From Paraburkholderia sediminicola (GTDB lineage: Bacteria; Pseudomonadota; Gammaproteobacteria; Burkholderiales; Burkholderiaceae): a stretch of 64,000 nt of DNA. The stretch covers positions 1 through 64,000 of the forward strand of contig NZ_CADIKC010000006.1 in NCBI RefSeq assembly GCF_902859805.1, written 5' to 3'. Positions within the stretch are counted from its first letter, which is position 1; each line of letters begins with the position of its first letter. Below are positions 52,561 to 61,416 of this stretch, piece by piece. Both the position numbers and the translations under genes were made by a program. The notes beneath the pieces are model-generated. The model was not told the origin of the DNA. It did not search any database and saw only the letters and a program-made list of their open reading frames with translations.

Positions 52561-55158
52561 ATGAGAATCGACAAACTTACCACTAAATTCCAGGAAGCAC
52601 TGGCCGACGCGCAGAGTCTGGCCGTCGGTCACGACAATCAATATATTGAACCGGTTCATGTCCTGTCGGCACTCGTCGCCCAGCAGGATGGGTCGGCGCG
52701 TTCGCTGCTCTCGCGTGCCGGCGTGCATGTTCAGGCGCTGCAAACCGCGCTGAACGACGCCATTACGCGCCTGCCGCAAGTGCAGGGCACCGACGGCAAC
52801 GTACAGATCGGCCGCGAACTGACCGGTTTGCTGAACCAGGCGGACAAGGAAGCACAAAAACTCAACGACACGTTCATCGCGAGCGAGATGTTCCTGCTCG
52901 CGGTCGCCGACGATAAAGGCGAGGCCGGCCGTCTTGCGCGTCAGCACGGCCTGTCGCGTAAGTCGCTGGAAAGCGCGATCGCAGCGGTGCGCGGCGGTTC
53001 GCAAGTGCATAGCCAGGACGCCGAAAGCCAGCGTGAAGCCCTGAAAAAGTACACCGTCGACCTGACCGAGCGCGCGCGCGCCGGCAAGCTCGACCCCGTG
53101 ATCGGCCGTGACGACGAAATTCGCCGCTCGATCCAGATCCTGCAACGCCGCACCAAGAACAATCCGGTGCTGATCGGCGAGCCGGGTGTGGGTAAAACCG
53201 CGATCGTCGAAGGCCTGGCGCAACGTATCGTCAACGGCGAAGTGCCGGAAACGCTGAAGGGCAAGCGCGTGCTGTCGCTGGACATGGCGGCCTTGCTGGC
53301 CGGCGCAAAATACCGCGGCGAGTTCGAAGAACGCCTGAAGGCCGTGCTGAGCGACATCGCGAAAGACGAAGGCCAGACCATCGTCTTCATCGACGAAATT
53401 CACACGATGGTCGGCGCGGGCAAGGCCGAAGGCGCAATGGACGCCGGCAACATGCTCAAGCCGGCGCTTTCGCGCGGCGAACTGCATTGCGTCGGCGCCA
53501 CCACGCTCGACGAATATCGCAAGTACATCGAAAAAGATGCCGCGCTCGAGCGCCGTTTCCAGAAGGTGCTGGTCGACGAACCGTCGGTTGAAGCGACTAT
53601 CGCGATCCTGCGCGGCTTGCAGGAAAAGTACGAGCTGCATCATGGCGTCGACATCACCGACCCGGCGATCGTCGCAGCGGCCGAACTGTCGCATCGCTAC
53701 ATCACGGATCGGTTTTTGCCGGACAAGGCCATCGACCTGATCGACGAAGCCGCGTCGAAGATCAAGATGGAAATCGATTCGAAGCCGGAAGAGATGGATC
53801 GGCTCGACCGTCGTTTGATCCAGCTGAAGATCGAGCGCGAAGCCGTCAAGAAGGAAAAGGACGAAGCGTCGCAAAAGCGTCTGCAACTGATCGAAGAAGA
53901 AATCGAGCGGCTGGATCGCGAATATTCGGACCTCGAAGAAATCTGGACCGCGGAAAAAGCGGCGGTGCAGGGCAGCGCGCAGTTGAAGGAAGATATCGAA
54001 AAAACGCGTGCGGAAATCGTGCGCCTGCAGCGTGAAGGCAAGCTGGAGAAGGTCGCCGAGTTGCAATACGGCAAGCTGCCGGGTCTTGAAGCGCAGTTGA
54101 AGGAAGTGACCCAGGCCGAAGCGAAGGAGCAGAACAATCCGACCCGGCCGCGCCTGTTGCGCACGCAGGTCGGCGCGGAAGAAATCGCTGAAGTCGTCTC
54201 GCGTTCTACCGGCATTCCGGTGTCGCGCATGATGCAGGGCGAGCGCGAAAAGCTGCTGCAGATCGAAGAGAAACTGCACGACCGCGTGGTCGGTCAGGAC
54301 GAAGCGATCACCGCGGTGGCGGATGCGATTCGCCGTTCACGCGCGGGTCTCGCGGATCCGAACCGGCCGTATGGCTCGTTCCTGTTCCTCGGGCCGACCG
54401 GCGTGGGTAAGACCGAGCTGTGCAAGGCACTGGCGTCGTTCCTGTTCGATTCGGAAGACCATCTGATCCGTATCGACATGAGCGAATTCATGGAGAAGCA
54501 TAGCGTCGCGCGTTTGATCGGCGCGCCGCCGGGCTACGTCGGCTACGAGGAGGGCGGCTACCTGACCGAAGCCGTGCGCCGCAAGCCGTACAGCGTGATC
54601 CTGCTCGACGAAATCGAGAAGGCGCATCCGGACGTGTTCAACGTTCTGCTGCAAGTGCTCGACGACGGCCGTATGACCGACGGCCAGGGCCGTACCGTGG
54701 ACTTCAAGAACACGGTGATCGTGATGACGTCGAACCTCGGTTCGCAGGTGATCCAGGCGATGGTCGGCGAGCCGCAGGAAGCAGTGAAGGATGCGGTCTG
54801 GGAAGAAGTGAAGCTGCACTTCCGGCCCGAGTTCCTGAACCGGATCGACGACGTCGTGGTGTTCCATGCGCTCGACCGTTCGAACATCCAGTCGATTGCG
54901 CGAATTCAGCTGCAACGTCTGCATGAACGGCTTGCCAAGCTCGACATGCAACTGGTGGTGTCGGACGAGGCACTCGAGCATGTCGGCAAGGTCGGCTACG
55001 ATCCGCTGTTCGGGGCGCGGCCGCTGAAGCGCGCAATCCAGCAGGAGATCGAGAACCCGGTCGCCAAGCTGATACTCGCCGGCAAGTTCGGACCGAAGGA
55101 CGTGATTCCGGTCGAAGTGGAAAACGGCAAGCTGGTGTTCGACCGCGTCGTGCACTAA
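52561..55158 (+). CDS. clpB: ATP-dependent disaggregase ClpB
   Basis: This 865-residue hexameric chaperone works with DnaK to pull apart aggregated proteins. N-domain about 1-145, first AAA+ domain with Walker A GEPGVGKT at about 206-213, coiled-coil middle domain about 400-530 (rich in E, K, R), second AAA+ domain with Walker A GPTGVGKT at about 611-618, and GYVGYEEGG pore loop. ATG 52561 (MRIDKLTTKFQ) follows TTGGAGGTCTCTTG. No LGF/IGL tripeptide for ClpP binding was noticed, as expected. Confidence 0.97.
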   Translation: MRIDKLTTKFQEALADAQSLAVGHDNQYIEPVHVLSALVAQQDGSARSLLSRAGVHVQALQTALNDAITRLPQVQGTDGNVQIGRELTGLLNQADKEAQKLNDTFIASEMFLLAVADDKGEAGRLARQHGLSRKSLESAIAAVRGGSQVHSQDAESQREALKKYTVDLTERARAGKLDPVIGRDDEIRRSIQILQRRTKNNPVLIGEPGVGKTAIVEGLAQRIVNGEVPETLKGKRVLSLDMAALLAGAKYRGEFEERLKAVLSDIAKDEGQTIVFIDEIHTMVGAGKAEGAMDAGNMLKPALSRGELHCVGATTLDEYRKYIEKDAALERRFQKVLVDEPSVEATIAILRGLQEKYELHHGVDITDPAIVAAAELSHRYITDRFLPDKAIDLIDEAASKIKMEIDSKPEEMDRLDRRLIQLKIEREAVKKEKDEASQKRLQLIEEEIERLDREYSDLEEIWTAEKAAVQGSAQLKEDIEKTRAEIVRLQREGKLEKVAELQYGKLPGLEAQLKEVTQAEAKEQNNPTRPRLLRTQVGAEEIAEVVSRSTGIPVSRMMQGEREKLLQIEEKLHDRVVGQDEAITAVADAIRRSRAGLADPNRPYGSFLFLGPTGVGKTELCKALASFLFDSEDHLIRIDMSEFMEKHSVARLIGAPPGYVGYEEGGYLTEAVRRKPYSVILLDEIEKAHPDVFNVLLQVLDDGRMTDGQGRTVDFKNTVIVMTSNLGSQVIQAMVGEPQEAVKDAVWEEVKLHFRPEFLNRIDDVVVFHALDRSNIQSIARIQLQRLHERLAKLDMQLVVSDEALEHVGKVGYDPLFGARPLKRAIQQEIENPVAKLILAGKFGPKDVIPVEVENGKLVFDRVVH

Positions 55159-55220
55159 GCGAAACGCGTTAGGCTAAGCATGGAACGGCAGTGGTTGGCC
55201 GTTCCAGCCAACGTTAAAAA

Positions 55221-55256
55221 GCGGCAACGAAGGTGACTTCGTTGCCGCTTTTTTTT
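55221..55256 (+). terminator. intrinsic terminator of clpB
   Basis: GCGGCAACGAAG pairs perfectly with CTTCGTTGCCGC around GTGA, followed by eight T's. Confidence 0.93.
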
Positions 55257-55300
55257 CCGCCTGCGTTCGTCTGCTACAGGGTGATGACGGGCAATGCAGC

Positions 55301-55729
55301 TTAAGCGTTGCCCTTGCCGAACAGCGCCGACAGGCCGCCGAGCGCGCCCAGCACGGTCGTCGAATTCAGTTTGCCTTCGGCGGGGACTTCGCCGTCGGGC
55401 GTCGCTGCGTTGACGACGTGCGGCAGAATTTGCGACAGCAGACCGGTGACCTGATCCGGTTGCACGCCGGCCTTCGCCGCGAGGTTGGTGACGACGTCCG
55501 ACCCAAGCACGCTGTGCAGGGCGTCGGGCGAGATCGCCTGGTTCTCGCCGTTGCTGACCCACGACGACACGACGTCGCCGAGGCCCTTTTCCTTGAAGCT
55601 GCTGATCAGGCCGTTCAGGCCGCCCGGCTGGTTGTTGACGAATTCCAGCGCGGCGGAAACGAGGGCTTGCTGACCACCGCCTTCAGGCGATTTGCCAACC
55701 AGGGAACCGATAGTGTCGAGTAGGCTCAT
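55301..55729 (-). CDS. YidB-like (DUF937) protein
   Basis: This 142-residue soluble protein begins MSLLDTIGSLVGKSPEGGG and shows the typical LNGLISSFKEKGLGDVVSSW, NQAISPDALHSVLG and AAKAGVQPDQVTGLLSQILP of the YidB family. The function is unknown. ATG 55729 follows AAGAGAGACC; the frame continues upstream without homology. It is behind the ComEA-like gene on the same strand, but a terminator lies between them. Confidence 0.85.
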   Translation of the reverse strand: MSLLDTIGSLVGKSPEGGGQQALVSAALEFVNNQPGGLNGLISSFKEKGLGDVVSSWVSNGENQAISPDALHSVLGSDVVTNLAAKAGVQPDQVTGLLSQILPHVVNAATPDGEVPAEGKLNSTTVLGALGGLSALFGKGNA

Positions 55730-55776
55730 GACGGTCTCTCTTGAATGCCGACCCGTGTTTGACGAGTCAGCGGGTG

Positions 55777-55800
55777 AAAACGCCGCGCGGTCGCGCGGCG
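55777..55800 (-). terminator. intrinsic terminator behind the ComEA-like gene
   Basis: Read on the minus strand, CGCCGCGC and GCGCGGCG pair around four bases, followed by TTTT (AAAA at 55777-55780 on plus). Confidence 0.7.
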
Positions 55801-55907
55801 CCGGTGGAAGGAAGGTAGACGGTAGCGGGGCCGCGCTTACGTGTGCATCACGCGCGCATCGCACGTGAGACCAGCGCGGTCGCCTTGCGGCCGGTACTCA
55901 ACCCTAT

Positions 55908-56495
55908 TTACGCCCCGCCAGAAGCTGCCGCAGCCGATGCAGCCTTGCTCTTCTTCGCCTTCTTCTTCGAAGCCTTGGTGCCGGATGCATCGGCCGGCGC
56001 GCTGGCAGCGGCTGCTGTGGCCGGCGCGGAAGCTGCCGCTGCGTCGGATGCCGCGGCCTTGCTCTTCTTCTTCGACTTCGATGCTTTGGTGCCGGATGCT
56101 TCGGCAGGCGCCGCTGGTGCTGTTGTCGTGGCCGCAGTCGTTGCTGCAGGCGCGGCCGCCGGCGCCGCCTTGGTGCTGGCGGTGCTGCTGGACTTCGTGG
56201 CAGCCTTGGCGCCCGTAGGCGGCGTGGACGAGCCGTTGATCGTCAGACCGGCTGCTTCGAGATTGGTCACCGATTTGGTGCCGATGCCTTTGACGCGGGT
56301 GGCGAGATCATCGGCATCCTTGAACGGGCCGTTTTTGGTGCGTTCGTCGATGATCGCTTTCGCATGCACCGGGCCGATACCCTTGACCGATTCGAGCGCC
56401 GCCTGATCGGCGGAATTCACTTCGACGGCCGCCGCAAATCCGGCCGACAGCGACAAAGCCAAAGCAACGCAAAGCATCAAAAGCTTCTTCAGCAT
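55908..56495 (-). CDS. ComEA-like helix-hairpin-helix protein with histone H1-like tail
   Basis: This 195-residue exported protein has a signal peptide (1-23, ending AAA), a helix-hairpin-helix DNA-binding domain at about 24-88 (VEVNSADQAALESVKGIGP, then LATRVKGIGTKSVTNLEAAG) and a low-complexity Ala/Lys/Ser/Thr tail. The tail holds two near-identical basic blocks starting ASGTKASK at about 133 and 170. ComEA proteins bind incoming DNA in the periplasm during transformation. The H1-like tail is not part of short ComEA proteins. ATG 56495 directly precedes the signal peptide. Confidence 0.88.
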   Translation of the reverse strand: MLKKLLMLCVALALSLSAGFAAAVEVNSADQAALESVKGIGPVHAKAIIDERTKNGPFKDADDLATRVKGIGTKSVTNLEAAGLTINGSSTPPTGAKAATKSSSTASTKAAPAAAPAATTAATTTAPAAPAEASGTKASKSKKKSKAAASDAAAASAPATAAAASAPADASGTKASKKKAKKSKAASAAAASGGA

Positions 56496-56798
56496 GGCAA
56501 GCACTCCATTGAGGGCAAAAAAAGTTAGCCGCAAAGGGAAAACTCGGAACGACGCGTCCTGTCAGCAGGCGCTGCGTTTAAGCATAGAACAAATTGCGCG
56601 CCCTTATTTGCGAACGCCGACGATTTATACCGATCGATTCATGACAAGTAAATCAGGCCTGACAGTATTTGAAGCTTTTGCCTGGCGATTAAGCAGTTAT
56701 GAGTTTATCGATCCATCGTAAATAACGACAAGGCAGATAAATGACAGCGTCTTCTACTTGACTTAGAGTGCACTCGAAGTCCTAACCTGAGCTCCGTC
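56496..56798. other. 303-bp gap between divergent ComEA-like and MerR genes
   Basis: AT-richer than the neighbours and without a convincing gene. It contains the MerR-type promoter at 56758-56788; the comEA promoter was not located. Confidence 0.55.
56758..56788 (+). promoter_or_regulatory. MerR-type promoter with 19-bp spacer
   Basis: TTGACT (56758-56763) and TAACCT (56783-56788) are separated by 19 bp, the over-long spacing typical of MerR-controlled promoters. The spacer centres on the palindrome GAGTGCACTC within CTTAGAGTGCACTCGAAG. The start codon follows only 11 bp after the -10 element. Confidence 0.8.
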
Positions 56799-57293
56799 AT
56801 GTCGAAAATGTCAAAAGCACTCACCATCGGCGAGGTTGCCGCAACGATCGGCGTCTCTACCCACACGCTGCGCTATTACGAGCAGGCCGGCCTGATTCGG
56901 GCGGTCGGGCGCACGCAGGCGGGGCATCGCCTGTATTCGCCGGCCGATCTCGACTGGCTGCAGTTCGTGATGCGTCTGAAGGCGACTGGCATGCCGATCG
57001 CCGGGATGCAGGCGTTCGCGGCGCTGCGGGCAGAAGGTCAGTCTACGGTGGGTGAGCGGCGCGACTTGCTGGTGGCGCATCGGGATGCCGTTTTGGCGCG
57101 GATCGCCGAGTTGCAAAGCAATCTCGGCGCGATCATCGACAAAATCGCCTATTACGAGACCGCTGGGCGCACGCCCGCCGCGAGTGCGCCGACACGACAG
57201 AACGACGAAACCCAATCACTTTCGCATTCGGACGAGGACTCACCATGGAATACGCACAAAACGATCGCTACACCCGGGGCTGGGACAAACTGA
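56799..57293 (+). CDS. MerR-family transcriptional regulator
   Basis: This 164-residue regulator has the MerR HTH (LTIGEVAATIGVSTHTLRYY, EQAGLI, then GHRLYSPADLDWLQFVMRLK) and a coiled-coil dimer helix to about 125, followed by a polar tail. No metal-binding cysteines are present, so it is of the small-molecule or aldehyde-type group. Two in-frame ATGs (56799 and 56808) are possible, and both would give very short leaders from the predicted promoter. The last 49 bp overlap the next gene, so the two are co-expressed. Confidence 0.88.
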   Translation: MSKMSKALTIGEVAATIGVSTHTLRYYEQAGLIRAVGRTQAGHRLYSPADLDWLQFVMRLKATGMPIAGMQAFAALRAEGQSTVGERRDLLVAHRDAVLARIAELQSNLGAIIDKIAYYETAGRTPAASAPTRQNDETQSLSHSDEDSPWNTHKTIATPGAGTN

Positions 57294-57655
57294 AGGAAAT
57301 CGACGGCTCGACCGGCGAGCAGGTGATCGCCGCGCTTGCGCCGATCGCGCCGGATTTCGGACGCCTGCTGATCGAATTCGGCTTCGGCGACATTTACAGC
57401 CGGCCGCAGCTCGATCTGCGCGCGCGAGAAATTGCGACGATTGCCTCGCTGGCGACGCTCGGCTGCGCGCAACCGCAGTTGAAGGTGCATATCGAGGCGG
57501 CGTTGAATGTCGGCTGCACGCGCGAGGAGATCGTCGAAGTGTTCATGCAGATGGCGCTCTATGCGGGTTTCCCGGCGGCGCTGAACGCACTGTTCGCGGC
57601 AAGGGAGATTTTCGAGCGGCGGGATCGGGCGCTGGAGGAAGCACAAGCGGCTTGA
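57245..57655 (+). CDS. carboxymuconolactone decarboxylase (AhpD-like) family protein
   Basis: This 136-residue all-helical protein fits the CMD family: RPQLDLRAREIATIASLATL, then QLKVHIEAALNVGCTREEI and FPAALNALFAARE. The Cys-x2-Cys of AhpD is absent; single cysteines occur in LGCAQ and VGCTRE. The reaction is unknown, possibly 4-carboxymuconolactone-like decarboxylation. GAGGA is placed 9 bp before ATG 57245, within the end of the MerR gene, which probably controls it. Confidence 0.88.
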   Translation: MEYAQNDRYTRGWDKLKEIDGSTGEQVIAALAPIAPDFGRLLIEFGFGDIYSRPQLDLRAREIATIASLATLGCAQPQLKVHIEAALNVGCTREEIVEVFMQMALYAGFPAALNALFAAREIFERRDRALEEAQAA

Positions 57656-57851
57656 GACGGGAGAGAAGGGCGGCTGCAGGGTGTGGCCGCTTTTTTGTGG
57701 ACTTTGATATGCAACTAACGGTCTGCTATTGCAGGCCACTTCGACATGGCGCCGGCGGGATGGCCTGAAAATCTGGCTAGCATGGAGGGGGGCTTTTCCT
57801 TCGGTATTGCGCGGCGGCTCCCAAGATGCGGTCGAACATTCTCGACAACCT

Positions 57852-57941
57852 GGCAAGCTCGGCAAGTCCAGCAAGCCCAGCAAGCCCAGCAAGCCCAGCA
57901 AACCGATTGAGCCCAACAAGCCCAACCAGTCCCTCAAGCCG
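57852..57941. repeat. 9-bp repeat array reaching into the MATE gene stop
   Basis: Units GGCAAGCTC, GGCAAGTCC, then AGCAAGCCC three times, then AGCAAACCG and weaker copies follow in register to about 57941. The perfect core is 57870-57896. The array covers the stop codon of the minus-strand MATE gene at 57934-57936. The plus-strand frame would read as repeated Ser-Lys-Pro, which I take as a by-product of the repeat. Confidence 0.8.
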
Positions 57942-59313
57942 CCGAATCCACCCTGACCACCGCCTCGGCGCGCAAATACCGCTTGCTCACACCACGCCAG
58001 TACAACAGCAAACCGATACCGGCAATCGCGAGGCTCACCGTATTCGCGACCCAGAAGCCGCGCGCGCCGGTCAGCCATTCCGGCGTGAAACCCGTGACGT
58101 TAAAGCCGAGCAGATACCCACCGCCGAGCCCCACGCCCCACAGCGCGACCGCATAGATCACGGTTGGCACGACCGCCACCTTGTACGCACGCAGCACGAA
58201 CGCGGTGGTGATCTGCAATGCATCGAACAGGTGATAGCACACGACGATCAGCACCAGCGGCATCGCCGCCGCCGCGACCTGCGCGTTCGGCGTATAGCCT
58301 TCGATCACATACGGCCGCAGCACCAGCACGATCGCGCCGTAACAGAAGGCGATCGCCACCGCCATCATGATGCCGTGCCGCGATAGCGTGCGCGCCGCTT
58401 CCGGGCGATGCGCGCCGAGCGCCTGAGCGACCAGCGTCGACGAGGCAATCCCGATCGCCAGTGGCGTCATATAGAGCACCGCACCGATGTTGCCGGCGAT
58501 CTGGTGGCCGGCGAGCGTCGTCGTGCCGAAGCGCGCAATGAAGAGCGCCATGAACGTGTAGGAGGTGACTTCGATCAGGTACGACAGACCCATCGGAATG
58601 CCGAGGCGCAGCTGCGCCGCCTGCCGGCGCCAGACTGGCCAGCAGAAGTGGGCAAAGATCGCGAACGGCTTGAACACGTCGACGCGCGTCAACAGCAGCA
58701 TCCCTACTACTGCGAGTCCCCAGTTGATCGTGGTGCTGGCAAGCGCGCAACCCGGTCCGCCGAGGGCAGGCATACCGAATCCGCCAAAGATGAACCATGT
58801 GTTGAGCGGAACCTTGAGCAGCAGTGCGCCGATCTGCAGGATCATCACGAGCCGCGGTTTGCCGACGGCATTGGTGATCGAGCTATAGACGCGAAAGGTC
58901 AGGCCGGCCGGCAAGCCAAACGCCAGAATCTGCAGGTAGGCGACCGTGCGCTCATGCAGCGCTTCGGGCACGCGCGCGAGCTGTAGCACGCGCCCCGGAA
59001 AATAGAGAATCAGAAAGCCGATCACGGTCAGCGCGAGTGCGAGCCACAAGGCCTGGCGCACTTCCTCGCCGATCTCGGCGTAGCGGCGCGCGCCATAGAG
59101 TTGCGCGGTGATCGGTTGCAGCGCGGTCAGGATGCCGGTCAGACCGATGTAGACGGAAATGTAGATCGACGAGCCGAGGCCGAGCGCGGCGAGATCGACG
59201 GCCGAATAGCGGCCGACCATGGCCGTGTCGATCACGCCGAAGGCGATGATCGCCAGTTGGCCAATCAGCACGGGCCACGCGAGCCCGGCGATTTTCCGTA
59301 CGTCGGCGAACAT
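57934..59313 (-). CDS. MATE-family multidrug/solute exporter
   Basis: This 459-residue protein has about 12 membrane helices and MATE hallmarks: PVLIGQLAIIAFGVIDTAMV near the N-terminus, GLTGILTALQPITAQLYGA, and in the second half SLTYLIEV-like and ALGAHRPEAAR. It exports cationic or other compounds in exchange for H+ or Na+. It starts 2 bp after the stop of the upstream glycosyltransferase gene, so they form an operon. The substrate is unknown. Confidence 0.92.
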   Translation of the reverse strand: MFADVRKIAGLAWPVLIGQLAIIAFGVIDTAMVGRYSAVDLAALGLGSSIYISVYIGLTGILTALQPITAQLYGARRYAEIGEEVRQALWLALALTVIGFLILYFPGRVLQLARVPEALHERTVAYLQILAFGLPAGLTFRVYSSITNAVGKPRLVMILQIGALLLKVPLNTWFIFGGFGMPALGGPGCALASTTINWGLAVVGMLLLTRVDVFKPFAIFAHFCWPVWRRQAAQLRLGIPMGLSYLIEVTSYTFMALFIARFGTTTLAGHQIAGNIGAVLYMTPLAIGIASSTLVAQALGAHRPEAARTLSRHGIMMAVAIAFCYGAIVLVLRPYVIEGYTPNAQVAAAAMPLVLIVVCYHLFDALQITTAFVLRAYKVAVVPTVIYAVALWGVGLGGGYLLGFNVTGFTPEWLTGARGFWVANTVSLAIAGIGLLLYWRGVSKRYLRAEAVVRVDSAA

Positions 59314-59315
59314 GC

Positions 59316-61073
59316 TCAGTCCGGCTTCTTATGCCAGCTGCGGCGTTTGACGACCGGCGGCTTCGGACGGTCGATCCGCACGTACAGGCGGAAGCGTTCG
59401 TCGCGGTCGGCCACGCGGCGGCCTTCCCACACCAGCTTCCACACGAAGTCCGACATTGCGCTCGGGTCGCCGAAGTCCTGGGTGTCCTGACGCAGGATCA
59501 CATCGCAATCCTGGTTGAATGAGAAATGCATATCGCCGAAATAGGCGAAGGTCGCGATCTGCGCGTTACCGAGGCGTACCGGCGAGATGCAGGTGTAGTC
59601 CTCCGGCAGATGGCTCGCGATCTGCTCGGCGACGTCCTTATAGGTCCGGCTGTAGTTGACAACCGGAAGCCACAGCGTCATCAGCAGCACCCACATCAGC
59701 GTCGTGCCGGCGCTCGAGAGCACCACGCTGCGCCACAGGACTTTCGGATGACGGGCCAGACGCCATTGCACCAGGACGAACCAGCAGATCGTCACTGCAA
59801 CCGCGCACACGAACGACAGTACCTTGAACTGCGGCGCAAAACCCGGAGCGAGACGCGCGAGGTTGCGCGCGAGCGGATGCGGGAAGCCGGTTAGCCCGGC
59901 CGCATACACCAGCCAGACGAAGCTGCCGAGGATCGTAAAGCTCAGTAGCGCGAACCAGTCGATCGCATTGATCGCGCCGCGTTTGAGCGTGGGCAGTGCG
60001 AAGGCGGCCAGCACCGCGAGCGGCGGCAGCAACAGCATGTAAAGCCGGTTCGACTGATGGCTTTGCAACACGACCAGCACGAGCAGCGGCCCGATCACCG
60101 ACAGCGGCATCGCCACGTGCGGCGCGCGCCGCAGGCCCGACCAGCTGAACCACGCCCAGAGCGCAAGCGGCCAGGCCGGCCAGGTGAAGAGCGGCAGGTT
60201 TTTGAGCGCGTAGGCGGCGACCGACCCGGGCGGCCCGGCGAACGACGACAGGCTGACATGCACCCATTGGTTCAGGTACCAGACGGCGTCGTCGGGAAAG
60301 GCGGCGAGCGCGGCGATCGGCCACGCGACCGACAGCACGAGCGCTACCGGCAAACCGGCCAGCAGCAGCCAGCGCGTACGCGCTTCGCGCACGATCAGCG
60401 CCATTGCCAGGGTCCCGAGCAACAGGGCGCCGACCAGCACCGGACTGCTTGACAAGGTGACGAGACCGAGCGCCAGGCCCCAGATCAGCGCGCCCTGAAT
60501 GGGCTTGTCGATCATCCGCACGAGCCCGTACACGAGCATGGCGATGCCGAAGAACTGCGCGAGCTGCGGCGTGGTTTCGTGGCCGCGTTCGGCCAGGCCG
60601 AAGCAGGCGAGCAGGATCAGCAGTGCGCCGTCGGCGAGGGTGCGCCCGTAGTCGCGCGGCTCCGGTTCGCCACCGAATGCATATTTGAACGGCTGCACTT
60701 CGGCGCGCCGGCCGAGCAGGTAGGCCGCATACCAGACGAACGCACAGCCGGCGCAAAACAGCAGGCCCGTGAAGACGCGAGACGCGTTGCTCGCGTCGAC
60801 CCACGGCGCGAGCGCGCGGATCGCGCTGGCGCCGAGCCAGTAGCCGAGCGGGCCGTCTTCCGTCATGTATTTGCCGACCAGATTCGGCAGCAGCCAGTCG
60901 TGCGCGCTGCCGTTGGCCATCGTCCACATGACGCCGAAGCCGGCTGCGTCCTCGTTCTTCCACGGATCCCGGCCGAACAGGCCGAAAAATGCGTAGACGA
61001 TACAGATGGTCAGCAGCAGCCAGCGCGGCAACGCACTGGTCGCGGAGGCAGTGAGGCGAACGGCAGGTCTCAT
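59316..61073 (-). CDS. ArnT-like (GT39/GT83) membrane glycosyltransferase
   Basis: This 585-residue polytopic membrane protein has about 12 helices and an acidic pair Glu41-Asp42 in DPWKNEDAAGFGVMW at the place of the catalytic Asp-Glu of ArnT/PMT enzymes. A C-terminal soluble domain has CISPVRLGNAQ and SFNQDCDVILR. It uses a polyprenyl-linked sugar, presumably on lipid or protein. It is not in the arn operon and lies 2 bp before the MATE gene. ATG 61073 (MRPAVRLTAS) is preferred over 61157, which adds a non-conserved Pro-rich stretch. Confidence 0.82.
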   Translation of the reverse strand: MRPAVRLTASATSALPRWLLLTICIVYAFFGLFGRDPWKNEDAAGFGVMWTMANGSAHDWLLPNLVGKYMTEDGPLGYWLGASAIRALAPWVDASNASRVFTGLLFCAGCAFVWYAAYLLGRRAEVQPFKYAFGGEPEPRDYGRTLADGALLILLACFGLAERGHETTPQLAQFFGIAMLVYGLVRMIDKPIQGALIWGLALGLVTLSSSPVLVGALLLGTLAMALIVREARTRWLLLAGLPVALVLSVAWPIAALAAFPDDAVWYLNQWVHVSLSSFAGPPGSVAAYALKNLPLFTWPAWPLALWAWFSWSGLRRAPHVAMPLSVIGPLLVLVVLQSHQSNRLYMLLLPPLAVLAAFALPTLKRGAINAIDWFALLSFTILGSFVWLVYAAGLTGFPHPLARNLARLAPGFAPQFKVLSFVCAVAVTICWFVLVQWRLARHPKVLWRSVVLSSAGTTLMWVLLMTLWLPVVNYSRTYKDVAEQIASHLPEDYTCISPVRLGNAQIATFAYFGDMHFSFNQDCDVILRQDTQDFGDPSAMSDFVWKLVWEGRRVADRDERFRLYVRIDRPKPPVVKRRSWHKKPD

Positions 61074-61343
61074 GCGGTGTGTGGATATCGGATAAGCGGT
61101 GCAGCCGGGACCGGACGGATGGTCCGGCGGGAATGGCCAGTTTGGAGCATCCGGCATTGTAGTCGTGCCGTGCGATGCGCGTCACGGCCGGTAATGGCTC
61201 GCAACGTCATTGGGGTGCCAGTAACACGGCGCCGCGGTGGGCGGCGAGGTGTGACCCGGCGTCCGGTGTAAGGGAACAAGGAAGCGCGACAAGCAAATGA
61301 GACAAGGAAGCACGACGACGAAGCGAGACGATGAAACGGAGAC

Positions 61344-61373
61344 AAAAAAGGGCAGCTCGCGCTGCCCTTTTTT
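61344..61373. terminator. bidirectional intrinsic terminator
   Basis: AAAAAAGGGCAGC and GCTGCCCTTTTTT pair perfectly around TCGC, so both strands show a stem followed by T's. On the minus strand it ends the L31 gene. Confidence 0.92.
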
Positions 61374-61416
61374 GCTGCTGCTTCGTTGCGGGCCAAGGCC
61401 GGCGACGAGGCGGGTA

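Noticed and set aside
57729..57956. Frame with repeated Ser-Lys-Pro
   Set aside because: It is the direct translation of the 9-bp DNA repeat and runs into the MATE gene's end; there is no convincing ribosome site.
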